Positions 33,420-43,793 of a stretch of 64,000 nt of DNA are shown here, piece after piece (positions within the stretch are counted from its first letter, which is position 1; each line of letters begins with the position of its first letter). Made by a program: the position numbers and the translations under genes. The notes under the pieces were generated by a model. That model was not told the origin of the DNA. It did no database searches and worked only from the letters and a program-made list of their open reading frames with translations. The DNA is taken from the NCBI GenBank assembly GCA_024686335.1, contig JAILCI010000006.1, forward strand, positions 1 through 64,000, given 5' to 3'. This DNA comes from Bacteroidales bacterium. GTDB lineage: Bacteria > Bacteroidota > Bacteroidia > Bacteroidales > WCHB1-69.

Positions 33420-36400
33420 ATGTTTAAAACTTATTCTGCTTCAGCTGGTTCGGGTAAGACCTTTAACTTGGTGGTTGAATATTTGACCGTCTGTTTCAAA
33501 AATTTATGTGTCAAGAAACCTTTTCAGTCTAATGAAACCCCGTCGTCTGCATCCCGCGAAACGTTCCGTAAAATATTGGCTATGACCTTTACCAATAATG
33601 CAGCTGCCGAGATGAAGCAACGCATTATGGATGTTCTGAAAGAATTGGTTTCCACGCCGGTCGATGAGGAGTTGCCCAATTATCATGATTACTATAAAAA
33701 CATTATTACCCGAGTCTTTGGTGATCCGCTGCCGATTTCATCCTATGAAGCTAGACAGAGAATCCAACGTGCTGCCCAATTGCAATTGCAGAGTATTCTT
33801 TATGATTATGACCGCTTTGCTGTTACTACTATTGATAGTTTTAACCAACGAATAATTCGTTCTTCAGCTCTGCGCTTAGGTCTTAACCTTAGTTACTCCG
33901 TGGAAATTGACCTGGAGGAGTTCTATCTGCAAGTGGTCAATGAAGTGCTGGACGATCTGCGTAGTGGTGACAAATTGACTAGTCGGATTATGAAGTATCT
34001 GAGAAGTGAAGTTGAGGAAAAAGGTAGTGCTAATGTTGAATTTTTTCTCCTTTCTACCTTGAAACTTTTATATGGAAATACAGAAGATAACTACAAATAT
34101 CTTGCAAGGTTAAGAATGTTGGATAACGCCCTTTTTGAGCAAAAAATTGAAGAGTGGCGTAAATTTGTCTATGAAACGGTTCCAAATGATTTGAAATCAA
34201 ATGCAGTGCCATTTTGCCAAAAGATTCTCAATTGTTTAAAAGTTTCCATGGATAAGACTCCAAAGAGTGTTAATGATAATTTGTTTAAAGCTGTCAGCAA
34301 CTGGGTTGCGAATCCTACTGTTTTATTAAACGCAACGAAGTATACTTCAAACGTAAATTACATTAATAAACTTGTTGATGGACTTTTTTTAAATAAAGGC
34401 AATACGATGGACGATGATTCTATGAAAATTGTCCGTGATGAGGCTGAACATTTAAGTTTATGGGTTAATGAAAATCTTAAAAAATATTTCAACTACTCAA
34501 TATTGCTTAAAAATGCTGATAAGTTGTTGATTATTTTTGATATGCAGAAGAAAATGGATCAGTTGAAAGAGATACGTGGTCTCTTTTTCCTGTCAGAATC
34601 CAATATCATGCTGCATGAGGAGTTGTCTAAAACGGGTGATGATTCTCCCGTGATTTATGAGAATCTCGGTTTCCATCATTTTTTCTTGGATGAATTCCAA
34701 GATACTTCTATTATGCAGTGGGACAATATGAAGCCTTTGATTAGCAACAATGCACTTTCAGAAACGGGTGATGCTTTTCTTTTTGGGGATGTAAAACAGG
34801 CTATCTATCGATGGCGTAATGGAGATGCGCAGATTCTACAAGATCTCTCTTCTTTTGTTACTCAAAATGCTCATGGTTACGGTTTTACAAACCTTTCTAA
34901 AAGTGGCTTTCAGAAGGAGGTACTAGACAACAATTTCCGTACTCTAAAAAAAGTAGTGGAATTCAATAATGATTTTTTTAAAAATTATGCGGCCAAAGCT
35001 GGTAATCAGGAGATGTACCAAGATGTGAAGCAGATTCCACATCAGCAGGATTCGGGTTTGGTGGAGGTTTTTTTCTATAATAAAAATAAGAAAAAAACAG
35101 GAAAAAATAAAACGGAAGAGCAGAGTGGAAATGATTATGAATTACAAGTTCCAAATCTGCCAAAATCTTTTTCTCAATTAAAAGAATTTGCAGAAAAATA
35201 TAAGAAAGAGTTGAAAGCAGTGGATTTTGAGATCCTTTTTGCCGTGCAGGACGCCCTAAACCGCGGTTATTCAGCTTCGGACATAATGCTCCTTTTCCGG
35301 TATAACCGAGAATTGACAAACGCTTCACAATGGCTTATTCGTTATGGTCTTCAGGTGGAGACGAAAAAGTCTTTGCTATTGAGTGAGGCTCCTGAAGTTA
35401 TGGTCATTATCGAAACTTTAAAATTGCTGAAGAACCCTAATGACAATCTTGCCAAAGCTAATATCATTATTACGTTGGCTCAACTTGCTGACCTTCCTGA
35501 TGTTTTTTCAGAGAATGTTTTTTCTTTGCAGAGGAGGGATGAGGATTTTTTCCAGAGTTTTATAAAGAAACATTTCGGCAAGGAAATTCCATTGAATGAA
35601 TGGCGCAGGGAATCTCTTTGGGTCATTATCGCGAATATTATTTCCACTTATAAACTCAATGAACTGAAGAGTCCTTTCATCCATGATTTTCTCGATTATG
35701 TCTTTAATTTTCTCGCAATTAGAAATGACGATGTGGCACTTTTTCTGGATCGTTGGGAATTCTTGATGAATGATAAGGACAAGAAGATGCCATCCATACA
35801 GTCGTATGCCAAACAGAATGCCGTTAAATTGATGTCTATTCATGGTTCCAAAGGTAAAGAGAGTCCTGTCGTCATCTATCCGTCTGGCAGTGCAACACGA
35901 AAACCTTTGGAGTTGTGGACTGATGATTTGACGGATACAACCAAAGACAAAGAAATACAGCGAGTCGCCTATGTGGGAGGTAGTGAATCTCTTTTTATGG
36001 TTTCAGACTTCGCCGAAGAATATTCCATTGCACGAAGTAGGGAGGACGTTGATGATCTGAATGTTACCTATGTGGCACACACTCGTGCTAAAGATATTCT
36101 CTATTTGGTGGCTGAACAAAAAGATGATGACAAGAAAGTCACTTATTCTCAAGTTTTGCGAGATTTTGTTCTTCATGCTAAGAATAGTGAAGGAAATCAT
36201 TATTTTATTGCTGATGAATCAATTAACAACCACTTTTTTGTCGGGGATATTAATTGGGTGAAAAGAAAAAAGAAGGAGAAAGTGGTTCCGCAATCGAATC
36301 ATCCAGCAATGACTGTTTCCAATTTCTCGATTAGTGACTTAGTTGTCTCTACCGACATGCCTGATAATGATCCTCGCGCTATAGGTACGAAAGTCCACGA

Positions 36401-36767
36401 ATATCTGTCACGTCTGATTTCTTTCCCGCAAAATGAAGCGGAAGTGGAAAGTGCTCTTCGTGAGACACCAGAACTATATCAGCCCTATCTGGAGAAGTTC
36501 TTCCATCAGATCATCTCCGACCCAGAACTCAAGCTTTTTTATGGCCCCGATGCCAAAGCCTATAACGAGATCACAATTATGATTTCTGATAAGGTGACGA
36601 AACGCCCAGATCGGGTAGCATTTCTCAATGGCCAGGTTCGGGTATATGACTACAAGACAGGTCATGATGATCCAGAATACAAAAATCAGCTGGAAGAGTA
36701 CTGCCAGCTGATTCGTGAAATGGGTTATGAAGATGTGCAGGGGCGCCTGATCTTCCTGAACTTATAA
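33420..36767 (+). CDS. UvrD/RecB-like helicase-nuclease (AddA-like)
   Basis: The 1115-residue product has Walker A SASAGSGKT (6-14), helicase motif II FLDEFQDTS, motif III GDVKQAIYRWRNGD, motif V LMSIHGSKGKE and motif VI VAHTRAKDILYL. The C-terminal RecB-type nuclease core is RPDRVAFLNGQVRVYDYKTG. This is the AddA plan for processing double-strand breaks. An AddB partner, often adjacent in this phylum, is not seen here. Codons are AT-rich with a lysine run near 555-570. The stop overlaps the TonB receptor gene by 6 bp. Confidence 0.9.
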   Translation: MFKTYSASAGSGKTFNLVVEYLTVCFKNLCVKKPFQSNETPSSASRETFRKILAMTFTNNAAAEMKQRIMDVLKELVSTPVDEELPNYHDYYKNIITRVFGDPLPISSYEARQRIQRAAQLQLQSILYDYDRFAVTTIDSFNQRIIRSSALRLGLNLSYSVEIDLEEFYLQVVNEVLDDLRSGDKLTSRIMKYLRSEVEEKGSANVEFFLLSTLKLLYGNTEDNYKYLARLRMLDNALFEQKIEEWRKFVYETVPNDLKSNAVPFCQKILNCLKVSMDKTPKSVNDNLFKAVSNWVANPTVLLNATKYTSNVNYINKLVDGLFLNKGNTMDDDSMKIVRDEAEHLSLWVNENLKKYFNYSILLKNADKLLIIFDMQKKMDQLKEIRGLFFLSESNIMLHEELSKTGDDSPVIYENLGFHHFFLDEFQDTSIMQWDNMKPLISNNALSETGDAFLFGDVKQAIYRWRNGDAQILQDLSSFVTQNAHGYGFTNLSKSGFQKEVLDNNFRTLKKVVEFNNDFFKNYAAKAGNQEMYQDVKQIPHQQDSGLVEVFFYNKNKKKTGKNKTEEQSGNDYELQVPNLPKSFSQLKEFAEKYKKELKAVDFEILFAVQDALNRGYSASDIMLLFRYNRELTNASQWLIRYGLQVETKKSLLLSEAPEVMVIIETLKLLKNPNDNLAKANIIITLAQLADLPDVFSENVFSLQRRDEDFFQSFIKKHFGKEIPLNEWRRESLWVIIANIISTYKLNELKSPFIHDFLDYVFNFLAIRNDDVALFLDRWEFLMNDKDKKMPSIQSYAKQNAVKLMSIHGSKGKESPVVIYPSGSATRKPLELWTDDLTDTTKDKEIQRVAYVGGSESLFMVSDFAEEYSIARSREDVDDLNVTYVAHTRAKDILYLVAEQKDDDKKVTYSQVLRDFVLHAKNSEGNHYFIADESINNHFFVGDINWVKRKKKEKVVPQSNHPAMTVSNFSISDLVVSTDMPDNDPRAIGTKVHEYLSRLISFPQNEAEVESALRETPELYQPYLEKFFHQIISDPELKLFYGPDAKAYNEITIMISDKVTKRPDRVAFLNGQVRVYDYKTGHDDPEYKNQLEEYCQLIREMGYEDVQGRLIFLNL

Positions 36768-38861
36768 TGTCAAGCGAACTCCCACGAAGAAGGATCTTGG
36801 GAGCAGCGGACCGTAAATGTAGCTGGATTCGCGGCTCATACCAACACCTAGGTCTTTCTGATAGGAATTGAAGATGTTTTGTACTCCGGCATTGAGTTGG
36901 AGAACAGCGGAGGTTTCCTTCTTGCCTTCTTGTGTAAGACTTTTGTTTCTGATTTGAAAATCGTAGGCTATTTTGCCGCTTAGGTCAAAAAAGGTCTGGG
37001 TTACGGTCAGTGCGGGGGTCGGAATCTCATGAGGTACGAGCATCGGACCTGTGAGGGTGCCGTTGAGAGACAGAATCAGATGGCGCCAGGGGTTACTTTC
37101 TATCATCAAATTACCATAGATGTTGGGTGTTCTGAGCATACGTTGCTCGGGTGCTGCCTCTTCACTCCATTGAATCGGTTTGTTATAGCGGCTGCTTTGA
37201 ATGGTCAGACCTACGCTGGCGTTAATCCATTGCTTCCAGGTTGCGTTGATTTCCACATGGGCTCCCATAACACTACCTTTATCTGCATTATAACGCTCCA
37301 TCCACTCTTGTCCCAAACTGTCAGTGACACGTCGGGTGGCAAAGATATGGTTGAGGAAGGTGTAGAATCCCTCAACTTCCATGTCCAGACGTAAAGCGCC
37401 TAAGCGAAGGTCATAGTCAACAGATACTGTTGCGCTGTGGGAGCGCTCTTCGCGGAGATCATCGGCCAGACGGCCTTGAACGCGCTCGCCTTCGACCATG
37501 GCCACATGAAGATCATCGTCATAGGCTTGCGGTGCTCGGAATCCTGTGCCGTAGCCAATGCGTATCGACAAGGGGCGGATGGGACTGTAACGTACACTTA
37601 CACGCGGACTTACTATCGGTTTTGCCATTAAGGAATGTTTGTCGAGACGTACACCAATAAGGATAGACCATTGTTTGTTTTGCCATTCGTTTTGCAAGTA
37701 TGCACTGTAAATATGCACTAACTGGTCGGTGTAGTTCTGATACCCGGGAACGGAGTCGTGGAGGATGTCTAGGTTATATTCGATACCGGCGGTGAGAGTT
37801 GCTGGCATGAACCATAGTTTGTCAAAGGAGTATGTGTAGCGTGCGCCATCAAGAGTAGAGAAACTGTGTGTGTAACCATAGCCGTTCAATGCGTTGGCGA
37901 TCTCTTCGGCACTGCCCCAGCCAATGCCACCATTGTAGCTTTCGCGATTAGTATTTTGGAGGCTGGCGTAAACTTCCAGACAGTGTTTGCCAAAGTGAAC
38001 GTGGTAATCGATTTGTCCACTGTGGAGACGATGCTCCGCGCCTTCCGAGATGTTGGACTCGTGAGGTTGCAATCCCAGATTGTTGCCGCCGCGGTGCTCA
38101 TCACGCAGCGTGTGATATTGGATGCTCAACTTGGAATGTAGTGAAGGGCGCCAGTAGGCATTGAATCCAAGGGCAAGGTTCCGCAGTTTTGGAATATCAC
38201 TGAATCCGTCGTTGTTATGATCGTAAGGGTTACGAATACGGCTCTGCCCGAACATGTGGATACCCGCTCTGTTGTTGGGGGTTACCAATGACACGGATGC
38301 TCCGGTAGTATTGTCAAAGGCTGAGATGCCACCGATGCCTGTGAGCGTATGGCTGACTGTTGCCGTATTGCGCATGCTCTCCTTGGTGATGATGTTGATG
38401 GTGCCACCGACAGCCGATGCGCCGAACAGAGCACTGCCGCTGCCGCGAATGATCTCCACACGGTCAATCATCTCTGCTGGAAGCTGCTCAAGCCCGTATG
38501 CTCCACCCATGGCGGAGACGACTGGACGAGAGTCAATCAAAATTTGTGTGTATTGGCCACCTAATCCGTTGATGCGCGCTTGTGTGAAACCACAAGTCTG
38601 GCAGCCGGTCTCAACTCGCACACCCGTGGAGTAAGATAGACCCTGTGCCAGACAGACAGAGTTGGTCGTCTGCATGGTTTTGGCCGATAATACCTCTACC
38701 AAGGTGGGCGCCTGATGCCGTAAGGTTTGCTCTCGGTTGGATGAGACAACCACCTCATCCATTTGAACTGTATCTTGATAATCTAAATTCTGAGCCGTCA
38801 AGCTCAAAGCACATACCCACACCATAAGCGTGAGTAAATACTTCAAATGTATATATCTCAT
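36762..38861 (-). CDS. TonB-dependent receptor with CxxC plug motif
   Basis: The 699-residue outer-membrane receptor has a signal peptide (1-23), a TonB box region (MDEVVVSS), a plug domain (about 45-160) and a 22-stranded-type barrel. The plug contains CQTCGFTQARINGLGG (Cys87 and Cys90). It lacks the N-terminal carboxypeptidase-like domain of SusC-type receptors, so it is closer to the metal, heme or cobalamin receptors. It lies downstream of a His/Cys-rich exported protein, which suggests metal or metal-complex uptake. The substrate is unproven. Confidence 0.88.
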   Translation of the reverse strand: MRYIHLKYLLTLMVWVCALSLTAQNLDYQDTVQMDEVVVSSNREQTLRHQAPTLVEVLSAKTMQTTNSVCLAQGLSYSTGVRVETGCQTCGFTQARINGLGGQYTQILIDSRPVVSAMGGAYGLEQLPAEMIDRVEIIRGSGSALFGASAVGGTINIITKESMRNTATVSHTLTGIGGISAFDNTTGASVSLVTPNNRAGIHMFGQSRIRNPYDHNNDGFSDIPKLRNLALGFNAYWRPSLHSKLSIQYHTLRDEHRGGNNLGLQPHESNISEGAEHRLHSGQIDYHVHFGKHCLEVYASLQNTNRESYNGGIGWGSAEEIANALNGYGYTHSFSTLDGARYTYSFDKLWFMPATLTAGIEYNLDILHDSVPGYQNYTDQLVHIYSAYLQNEWQNKQWSILIGVRLDKHSLMAKPIVSPRVSVRYSPIRPLSIRIGYGTGFRAPQAYDDDLHVAMVEGERVQGRLADDLREERSHSATVSVDYDLRLGALRLDMEVEGFYTFLNHIFATRRVTDSLGQEWMERYNADKGSVMGAHVEINATWKQWINASVGLTIQSSRYNKPIQWSEEAAPEQRMLRTPNIYGNLMIESNPWRHLILSLNGTLTGPMLVPHEIPTPALTVTQTFFDLSGKIAYDFQIRNKSLTQEGKKETSAVLQLNAGVQNIFNSYQKDLGVGMSRESSYIYGPLLPRSFFVGVRLTL

Positions 38862-38934
38862 AGTGAATTTTTCTGTTAAATAAATGATGAAATACGACTT
38901 TTACAAGCCGATGAGATGAAGAAGGAAATGATAT

Positions 38935-39297
38935 TTAACAGAAAAAAGGCGGTGCTCGCCATAAAGCAAGATCTATGGAGGATTGGACAATCTTTTCCTC
39001 TGTGTATCTATGATGTACCGTGGTTTCGTTACAAGAAACAAAACCATCATTCGGTTGGTTTTCAACTACCTTGACAATGGAGAAGTTGCAGATGAGACAC
39101 TCTTCATCGTTTACTCCTTCATATTGGGAGATTACGGTGTGACTGTTGTTGTGGTCGGAAATGTGAAGACCCTCCAACGGACAGATGACATCCTCAAATA
39201 CGACAGTGTGGTGGTGGTGAAACGATTTGCCTACCATCATTACGCAGAACGCTGCGCATAAAAAACAGGATAATATCTGAGTTAAACGCTGTCGCAT
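38935..39297 (-). CDS. Small exported His/Cys-rich protein, TonB receptor partner
   Basis: The 120-residue product begins MRQRLTQILSCFLC with a hydrophobic signal segment, then HHHH at 27-30, Cys39 in VICPLEGLH, further His at 45, 49 and 53, and a CLIC pair at 67-70. The end is RAPPFFC. The pattern of His clusters with paired Cys looks metal-binding, akin to the DUF2946-type small proteins, but I am not certain of the family. It lies 73 nt upstream of the TonB receptor in the same direction. A -7 box is at 39317-39310. The ATG at 39297 replaces a TTG at 39312. Confidence 0.65.
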   Translation of the reverse strand: MRQRLTQILSCFLCAAFCVMMVGKSFHHHHTVVFEDVICPLEGLHISDHNNSHTVISQYEGVNDEECLICNFSIVKVVENQPNDGFVSCNETTVHHRYTEEKIVQSSIDLALWRAPPFFC

Positions 39298-39685
39298 ATT
39301 GAACGGCCGCAAAAATATAAAAAATGATGTTTTGTTAACGATAAAATGATATTTTTTTAGGACATATCGTTTGTTTGGTGATTCCAGTAATCTTTGACCT
39401 ACCTTTTATTTTTACTGTATTAGCACACTAATACACTTTTTCTCCGAAATTTTAGTCGTTTTTGTGAAGAATAAATCGAATGCTAGTTGTAAATGGTTGA
39501 TAATAAGCAAGAAAAAATTTTCATTATGCGAAACAACCTATTATTCAAAACTATATTTTTGCGGTGTTCTAGTTTATTAATACACCAAGTCAGTATTCTC
39601 TGTCTTTCAGTAACCTAGAAAATCGTATTATTGCTCCCCCTTTCGGTTTATATAGATTATTTTTAATAACAAATTTTATACCAAT
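39298..39685. other. Gene-free 388-bp divergent intergenic region
   Basis: AT-rich DNA between the divergent His/Cys-rich protein and the M13 peptidase gene. A minus-strand -7 box TATTTTTG lies at 39317-39310 and a plus-strand one at 39554-39561, which would give the peptidase mRNA a leader of over 100 nt. I see no conserved riboswitch or repeat here. Confidence 0.5.
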
Positions 39686-41731
39686 ATGATAAAGAGAATT
39701 TTCCTATGCGTGATCTGCGCGCTTTTTCTCCTTCCGACATTCGCTCAGGAGAAAATGAAAGCTCAACCTATTAAGAGCAAGTCGGGCATTCATTATGAAT
39801 ATATGGACCCCTCCGTCAATCCTGGCGACGATTTTTTCAAATATGCCACGGGTAATTGGATCAAACACAATCCTCAACCGCCCATCTATCCGATGTGGGG
39901 TTCTTTCACGAAACTCGATGACGATAACACCAAGGCTGTAGCCGGTATTATTCAAGACATTGCGAAAAGACGCAATAAGCCGGGTACAATTGAGCAGAAA
40001 ATAGGTGACCTCTACAATATGGCAATGGACAGCGCCCGCCTAAATCGAGAGGGTGCCGCCCCGCTGTTGGCTGAGATTGCCCGCATCAAGGCCGTTCAAA
40101 GTCGCGATGAACTGTTCAAATATCTCACGCGTGAGCACGACAACCTTCTATGGTCTCTCTACATTGGCGTGGACGATAAGAATGCCTCCCAGCATATTGT
40201 CTCTATCAGCCAAGGAGGTCTCTCTATGGGTAACCGTGACTACTATGTATCCAAAGACCCGGAGATTGTGAAAATCCGCAAGGCTGCTATTGAGCATTAC
40301 GAGAACCTCTTTAAATTGTGTGGTTACTCTGCCAAACAAGCTAAGAAGAATGTGAAGACTATCTGGGCTATGGAGACCAAAATGGCAAAGGTCAGCTACT
40401 CCATTGAACAGATGCGTGATCCAGAGGCTAATTACCACAAGATGACTGTGGCAGAGCTTTCCAAGAGTTGCAACAACTTCGATTGGGCTACCTATCTTCG
40501 CAATTATGGTTATGATAGAACTTCTGAGGTTTTGGTAGGTCAACCTGAACCTGTAGCGCTCGGTTGTGATATGATGATGAAAGAGTCCCTTGAGAATCTC
40601 AAACTCCTTTACATCTTCCGTGCTATCCAAGGCGCCGCTCCCTATCTTTCCGATGATTTCATTGCAGAGAATTTTGCATACAACAGCAAAATTTCCGGCG
40701 CTAAGGAGATGACACCTCGTTGGCAACGCTCTGTTGATCTGGTTAGCGGTTTCCTCAACGATGCTGTTGGTCAGATGTATGTCAAGAAATATTTCCCGCC
40801 TGAAGCTAAAACTCGTATGCTGGAGTTGGTCAAGAATCTTCAGATTAGTCTCGGTGAGCGTATCAAGGCCCAGACATGGATGAGCGAAGAGACTAAGAGA
40901 GTGGCTCTTGACAAACTCAACGCCTACTATGTTAAGATTGGTTATCCTGACAAATGGGAAGATCTGTCCAAACTCGTTGTTGACCCTAGAAAATCTCTCT
41001 ATGAGAATATTATTGAGGCTAGCCGTTTCTACTTTGAACTTGACAAACAGAAAAACTACAATAAACCTGTAGATCGCGACGAATGGCATATGCCCGCACA
41101 GATGGTGAATGCCTACTACAATCCTACCACTAACGAGATCTGTTTCCCCGCTGGAATTCTGCAACCTCCTTTCTTTGATATGAAAGCCGATGATGCTACC
41201 AACTATGGTGCTATTGGCGTGGTTATCGGTCATGAGATGACTCACGGCTTTGACGATCAAGGCAGTCAATACGATAAGGATGGTAATCTCAAAACCTGGT
41301 GGGCAGAGTCTGACGTGAAAGCCTTCAAACTCGCTACCGAGAAAATGGCAGTTTATTTTGACTCCTTGTGGGTAATTCCCGGACAATTGCATAGCAACGG
41401 TCGCCAGTGCTTGGGCGAGAATATCGCTGACCATGGTGGACTGAACGTAGCTTACGATGCTCTGCAAATGGCTCAGAAGAAACATGGTCGTCTGCCTGAT
41501 GAGAATGGCTTCACACCTGAACAACGCTTCTTCCTTTCATTCGCCAATGTTTGGGCCGGCGTCTCCTCTGATGAGATTCTGCGCTATCTCACAATTAACG
41601 ATGTCCACTCGGTTAACTATCTCCGTGTAAATGGAGGATTGTCTCAATGCGAATATTGGTACAAAGCCTTCAACATCCAACCCACTAACAAACTCTATGT
41701 GGAACCCTCAAAACGAGTAGACATCTGGTAA
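39686..41731 (+). CDS. M13 family metallopeptidase (PepO/neprilysin-like)
   Basis: The 681-residue product has a signal peptide (1-20), an N-terminal helical domain opening with DDFFKYATGNWIKHN, the zinc motif HEMTH at 516-520 (VIGHEMTHGFDDQG) and the third-ligand motif ENIADHGGLN. It also has NAYYNPTTNEICFPAGI and the C-terminal RVNGGLSQCEYWYKAF. M13 enzymes cleave oligopeptides outside the cytoplasm. The length is typical. A strong terminator follows. Confidence 0.96.
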   Translation: MIKRIFLCVICALFLLPTFAQEKMKAQPIKSKSGIHYEYMDPSVNPGDDFFKYATGNWIKHNPQPPIYPMWGSFTKLDDDNTKAVAGIIQDIAKRRNKPGTIEQKIGDLYNMAMDSARLNREGAAPLLAEIARIKAVQSRDELFKYLTREHDNLLWSLYIGVDDKNASQHIVSISQGGLSMGNRDYYVSKDPEIVKIRKAAIEHYENLFKLCGYSAKQAKKNVKTIWAMETKMAKVSYSIEQMRDPEANYHKMTVAELSKSCNNFDWATYLRNYGYDRTSEVLVGQPEPVALGCDMMMKESLENLKLLYIFRAIQGAAPYLSDDFIAENFAYNSKISGAKEMTPRWQRSVDLVSGFLNDAVGQMYVKKYFPPEAKTRMLELVKNLQISLGERIKAQTWMSEETKRVALDKLNAYYVKIGYPDKWEDLSKLVVDPRKSLYENIIEASRFYFELDKQKNYNKPVDRDEWHMPAQMVNAYYNPTTNEICFPAGILQPPFFDMKADDATNYGAIGVVIGHEMTHGFDDQGSQYDKDGNLKTWWAESDVKAFKLATEKMAVYFDSLWVIPGQLHSNGRQCLGENIADHGGLNVAYDALQMAQKKHGRLPDENGFTPEQRFFLSFANVWAGVSSDEILRYLTINDVHSVNYLRVNGGLSQCEYWYKAFNIQPTNKLYVEPSKRVDIW

Positions 41732-41756
41732 TCAGAATACTCGATAATCTATACGT

Positions 41757-41794
41757 CCCTCAGAGGTTGATGAAGACCTTTGAGGGATTTTTTT
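41757..41794 (+). terminator. Rho-independent terminator after the M13 peptidase
   Basis: An 11-bp stem with one G-T wobble (CCCTCAGAGGT at 41757-41767 and ACCTTTGAGGG at 41776-41786) with an 8-nt loop is followed by A and seven T. Confidence 0.85.
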
Positions 41795-41799
41795 ATTTA

Positions 41800-41827
41800 A
41801 TTGAAAATTAAAAGTTGAAAATTGAAA
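41800..41827. repeat. Heptamer array ATTGAAA, 4 units
   Basis: Four 7-bp units read ATTGAAA, ATTAAAA, GTTGAAA, ATTGAAA immediately after the terminator. Confidence 0.6.
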
Positions 41828-41910
41828 ATTTGTTTATCTTCGCTGCCATATTGTATATGGCCATTATCATTATGGTACGTTTATTTTTTTAACATCGAAA
41901 TTTCTTAAAA

Positions 41911-43764
41911 ATGAAAAAAACGATACTTTTTAGCGTCTTTTTGATGATTGTATGGGCAATCCAAGCTGTTCCTCAACCGACAGATAACAAGTCGATTACG
42001 AGTGTGGTGGTGACCCCCGACACCCGACTTGTAGGTGTGGGAAATCACAATGAGTTGATGATGAGAGTGTTAGTGAACTATACTGGAGAGTCTGTCGGCC
42101 TGACATCTCTTACTTTAAATATGGATGGCTCTTCCCATTCTGGTCTTGTGGATCAGGTGAAGGTTTACTCCACAGGGAGCACGGGATATTTTGACGGACG
42201 CACTTTGACAGGCGCCACCCTGTTGGGCAATTGTGTTCCAGGTTCGGGAGATTTCGTTTGTCCGTTGCAGGGAAGTCTCGTTCAAGGTGCTAATTATCTG
42301 TGGATTACGGTAGATATTGCTGATGCTGCTGATGAAGGTGAGGTGGTGGTCGCGACCCTTAAGTTTGTGAATACCGCTGAGGAAAATTATGCTGTCTCCA
42401 CCTCTGCCGGTAGCGGAATGCGCGAGATCATCCTTCGTCGTACGGTAATCTATCGCCCTGGCGACTATAACTCTACCAACTATCGTATCCCGGCGGTCAT
42501 TACAGCCTCTGATGGATCGATTGTTGTCGCCACGGACAAACGTAAATACAATGAAAATGACCTGCCTGAAGATATAGACATCATCTGTAACCGTAGCACC
42601 GATGGTGGGCGCACGTGGAGCGAGCCGGTCACCATTGCCCAGGGTACTGGTTATGCGCAGGGCTTCGGCGACTGCGCTTTAGCTCGGACTAATGAGGATA
42701 ATACCCTCATAGCAGCTTTTGTCGGTGGAGTAGGGCTCTGGAACTCTACCCCTTCCAATCCAATGCGTTCCTATATCTCAAAGAGTTACAATAACGGTCT
42801 GACATGGAGTACGCCCGTCGATATTACCCATTTTATCTTCGGCAGTGACTGTGATGTGCCCGCACACCGTAACTGGCGAGGCTCTTTCTTTGGTTCCGGC
42901 AATGGTCTGCTGACCTCCACAGGACGTATCATCTTCGTGGCAGCCATTCGTGAGAATTCCGCCTATTCGCTTAACAACTACGCCGTCTATTCCGACGACA
43001 ACGGTCAGACTTGGCATGTTTCCGGACGCGCATCGGTTGGTGGCGATGAGGCTAAGGTCACCGAACTCATAGATGGCCGTATTTTGATGAGTATCCGCCA
43101 TAACGGTGAGCGCTGGTACAACATTTCGGAAGATGGCGGTGAGACATGGCAGCCTACTACCTCTTCATGGAGCGACCTGATTGCTCCGGCTTGCAATGGC
43201 GATCTGATTCGCTATACAACTGTCAGTCAAGGTTTGGATAAGAACCGCTTGCTTCATTCTTTACCACGTGGCACCGAACGGACTGACGTCACGGTCTACG
43301 TTAGTTATGATGAGGGTAGCACATGGCCTGCGAGCAAGTGCATCGTGCCTTATGCCTCCGCATACTCCTCCCTTTGCGTCCTCCCTGATGGAACCATTGG
43401 CCTCTATGTGGAGGAGAAATATGGAGAAGAGACAGGCTATTCCACTGTTTACTATAACTTTAGTCTTGAATGGTTGACCGATGGTGCCGATGTGTGGACA
43501 CCTACATCTTTAGCAGATTATTTGTCAGACGATGACTCGTTGACACTCTATCCCGTACCGGCCACATCAACAATTACCATCTTGGCAGATAATGCTAAAA
43601 CTATCCGTGTCTTTGATGCACAAGGTCAACTTATCAAAGCATTGACTGTTGACGAAAGGACAAATATCTATCTGGATATCTCCACGCTTACCCCAGGACT
43701 CTATGTCGTGGAGAGCATCGATAAAGACGGTGTGCGTAAGACAGGCCGGTTTGTGAAGAAGTAA
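41911..43764 (+). CDS. Sialidase (GH33) with T9SS sorting domain
   Basis: The 617-residue exported exo-sialidase releases terminal sialic acid from host glycans. It has a signal peptide (1-19), an N-terminal beta-sandwich (about 25-170), the catalytic-site YRIP at 191-194, and Asp boxes STDGGRTW (near 229), SYNNGLTW, SDDNGQTW, SEDGGETW and SYDEGSTW. The C-terminus (YPVPATSTITIL, then TPGLYVVES and GRFVKK) is a type A sorting domain for type IX secretion, so the enzyme should reach the surface. The start at 41911 begins the signal peptide. Confidence 0.94.
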   Translation: MKKTILFSVFLMIVWAIQAVPQPTDNKSITSVVVTPDTRLVGVGNHNELMMRVLVNYTGESVGLTSLTLNMDGSSHSGLVDQVKVYSTGSTGYFDGRTLTGATLLGNCVPGSGDFVCPLQGSLVQGANYLWITVDIADAADEGEVVVATLKFVNTAEENYAVSTSAGSGMREIILRRTVIYRPGDYNSTNYRIPAVITASDGSIVVATDKRKYNENDLPEDIDIICNRSTDGGRTWSEPVTIAQGTGYAQGFGDCALARTNEDNTLIAAFVGGVGLWNSTPSNPMRSYISKSYNNGLTWSTPVDITHFIFGSDCDVPAHRNWRGSFFGSGNGLLTSTGRIIFVAAIRENSAYSLNNYAVYSDDNGQTWHVSGRASVGGDEAKVTELIDGRILMSIRHNGERWYNISEDGGETWQPTTSSWSDLIAPACNGDLIRYTTVSQGLDKNRLLHSLPRGTERTDVTVYVSYDEGSTWPASKCIVPYASAYSSLCVLPDGTIGLYVEEKYGEETGYSTVYYNFSLEWLTDGADVWTPTSLADYLSDDDSLTLYPVPATSTITILADNAKTIRVFDAQGQLIKALTVDERTNIYLDISTLTPGLYVVESIDKDGVRKTGRFVKK

Positions 43765-43793
43765 TTATTTACATAGACCACGCATTTGCGCAC

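Noticed and set aside
40148..41524. 458-codon open frame antisense to the M13 peptidase
   Set aside because: It lies wholly within a well-supported gene with all catalytic motifs; its peptide has no recognisable domain, and it is a codon-usage shadow.
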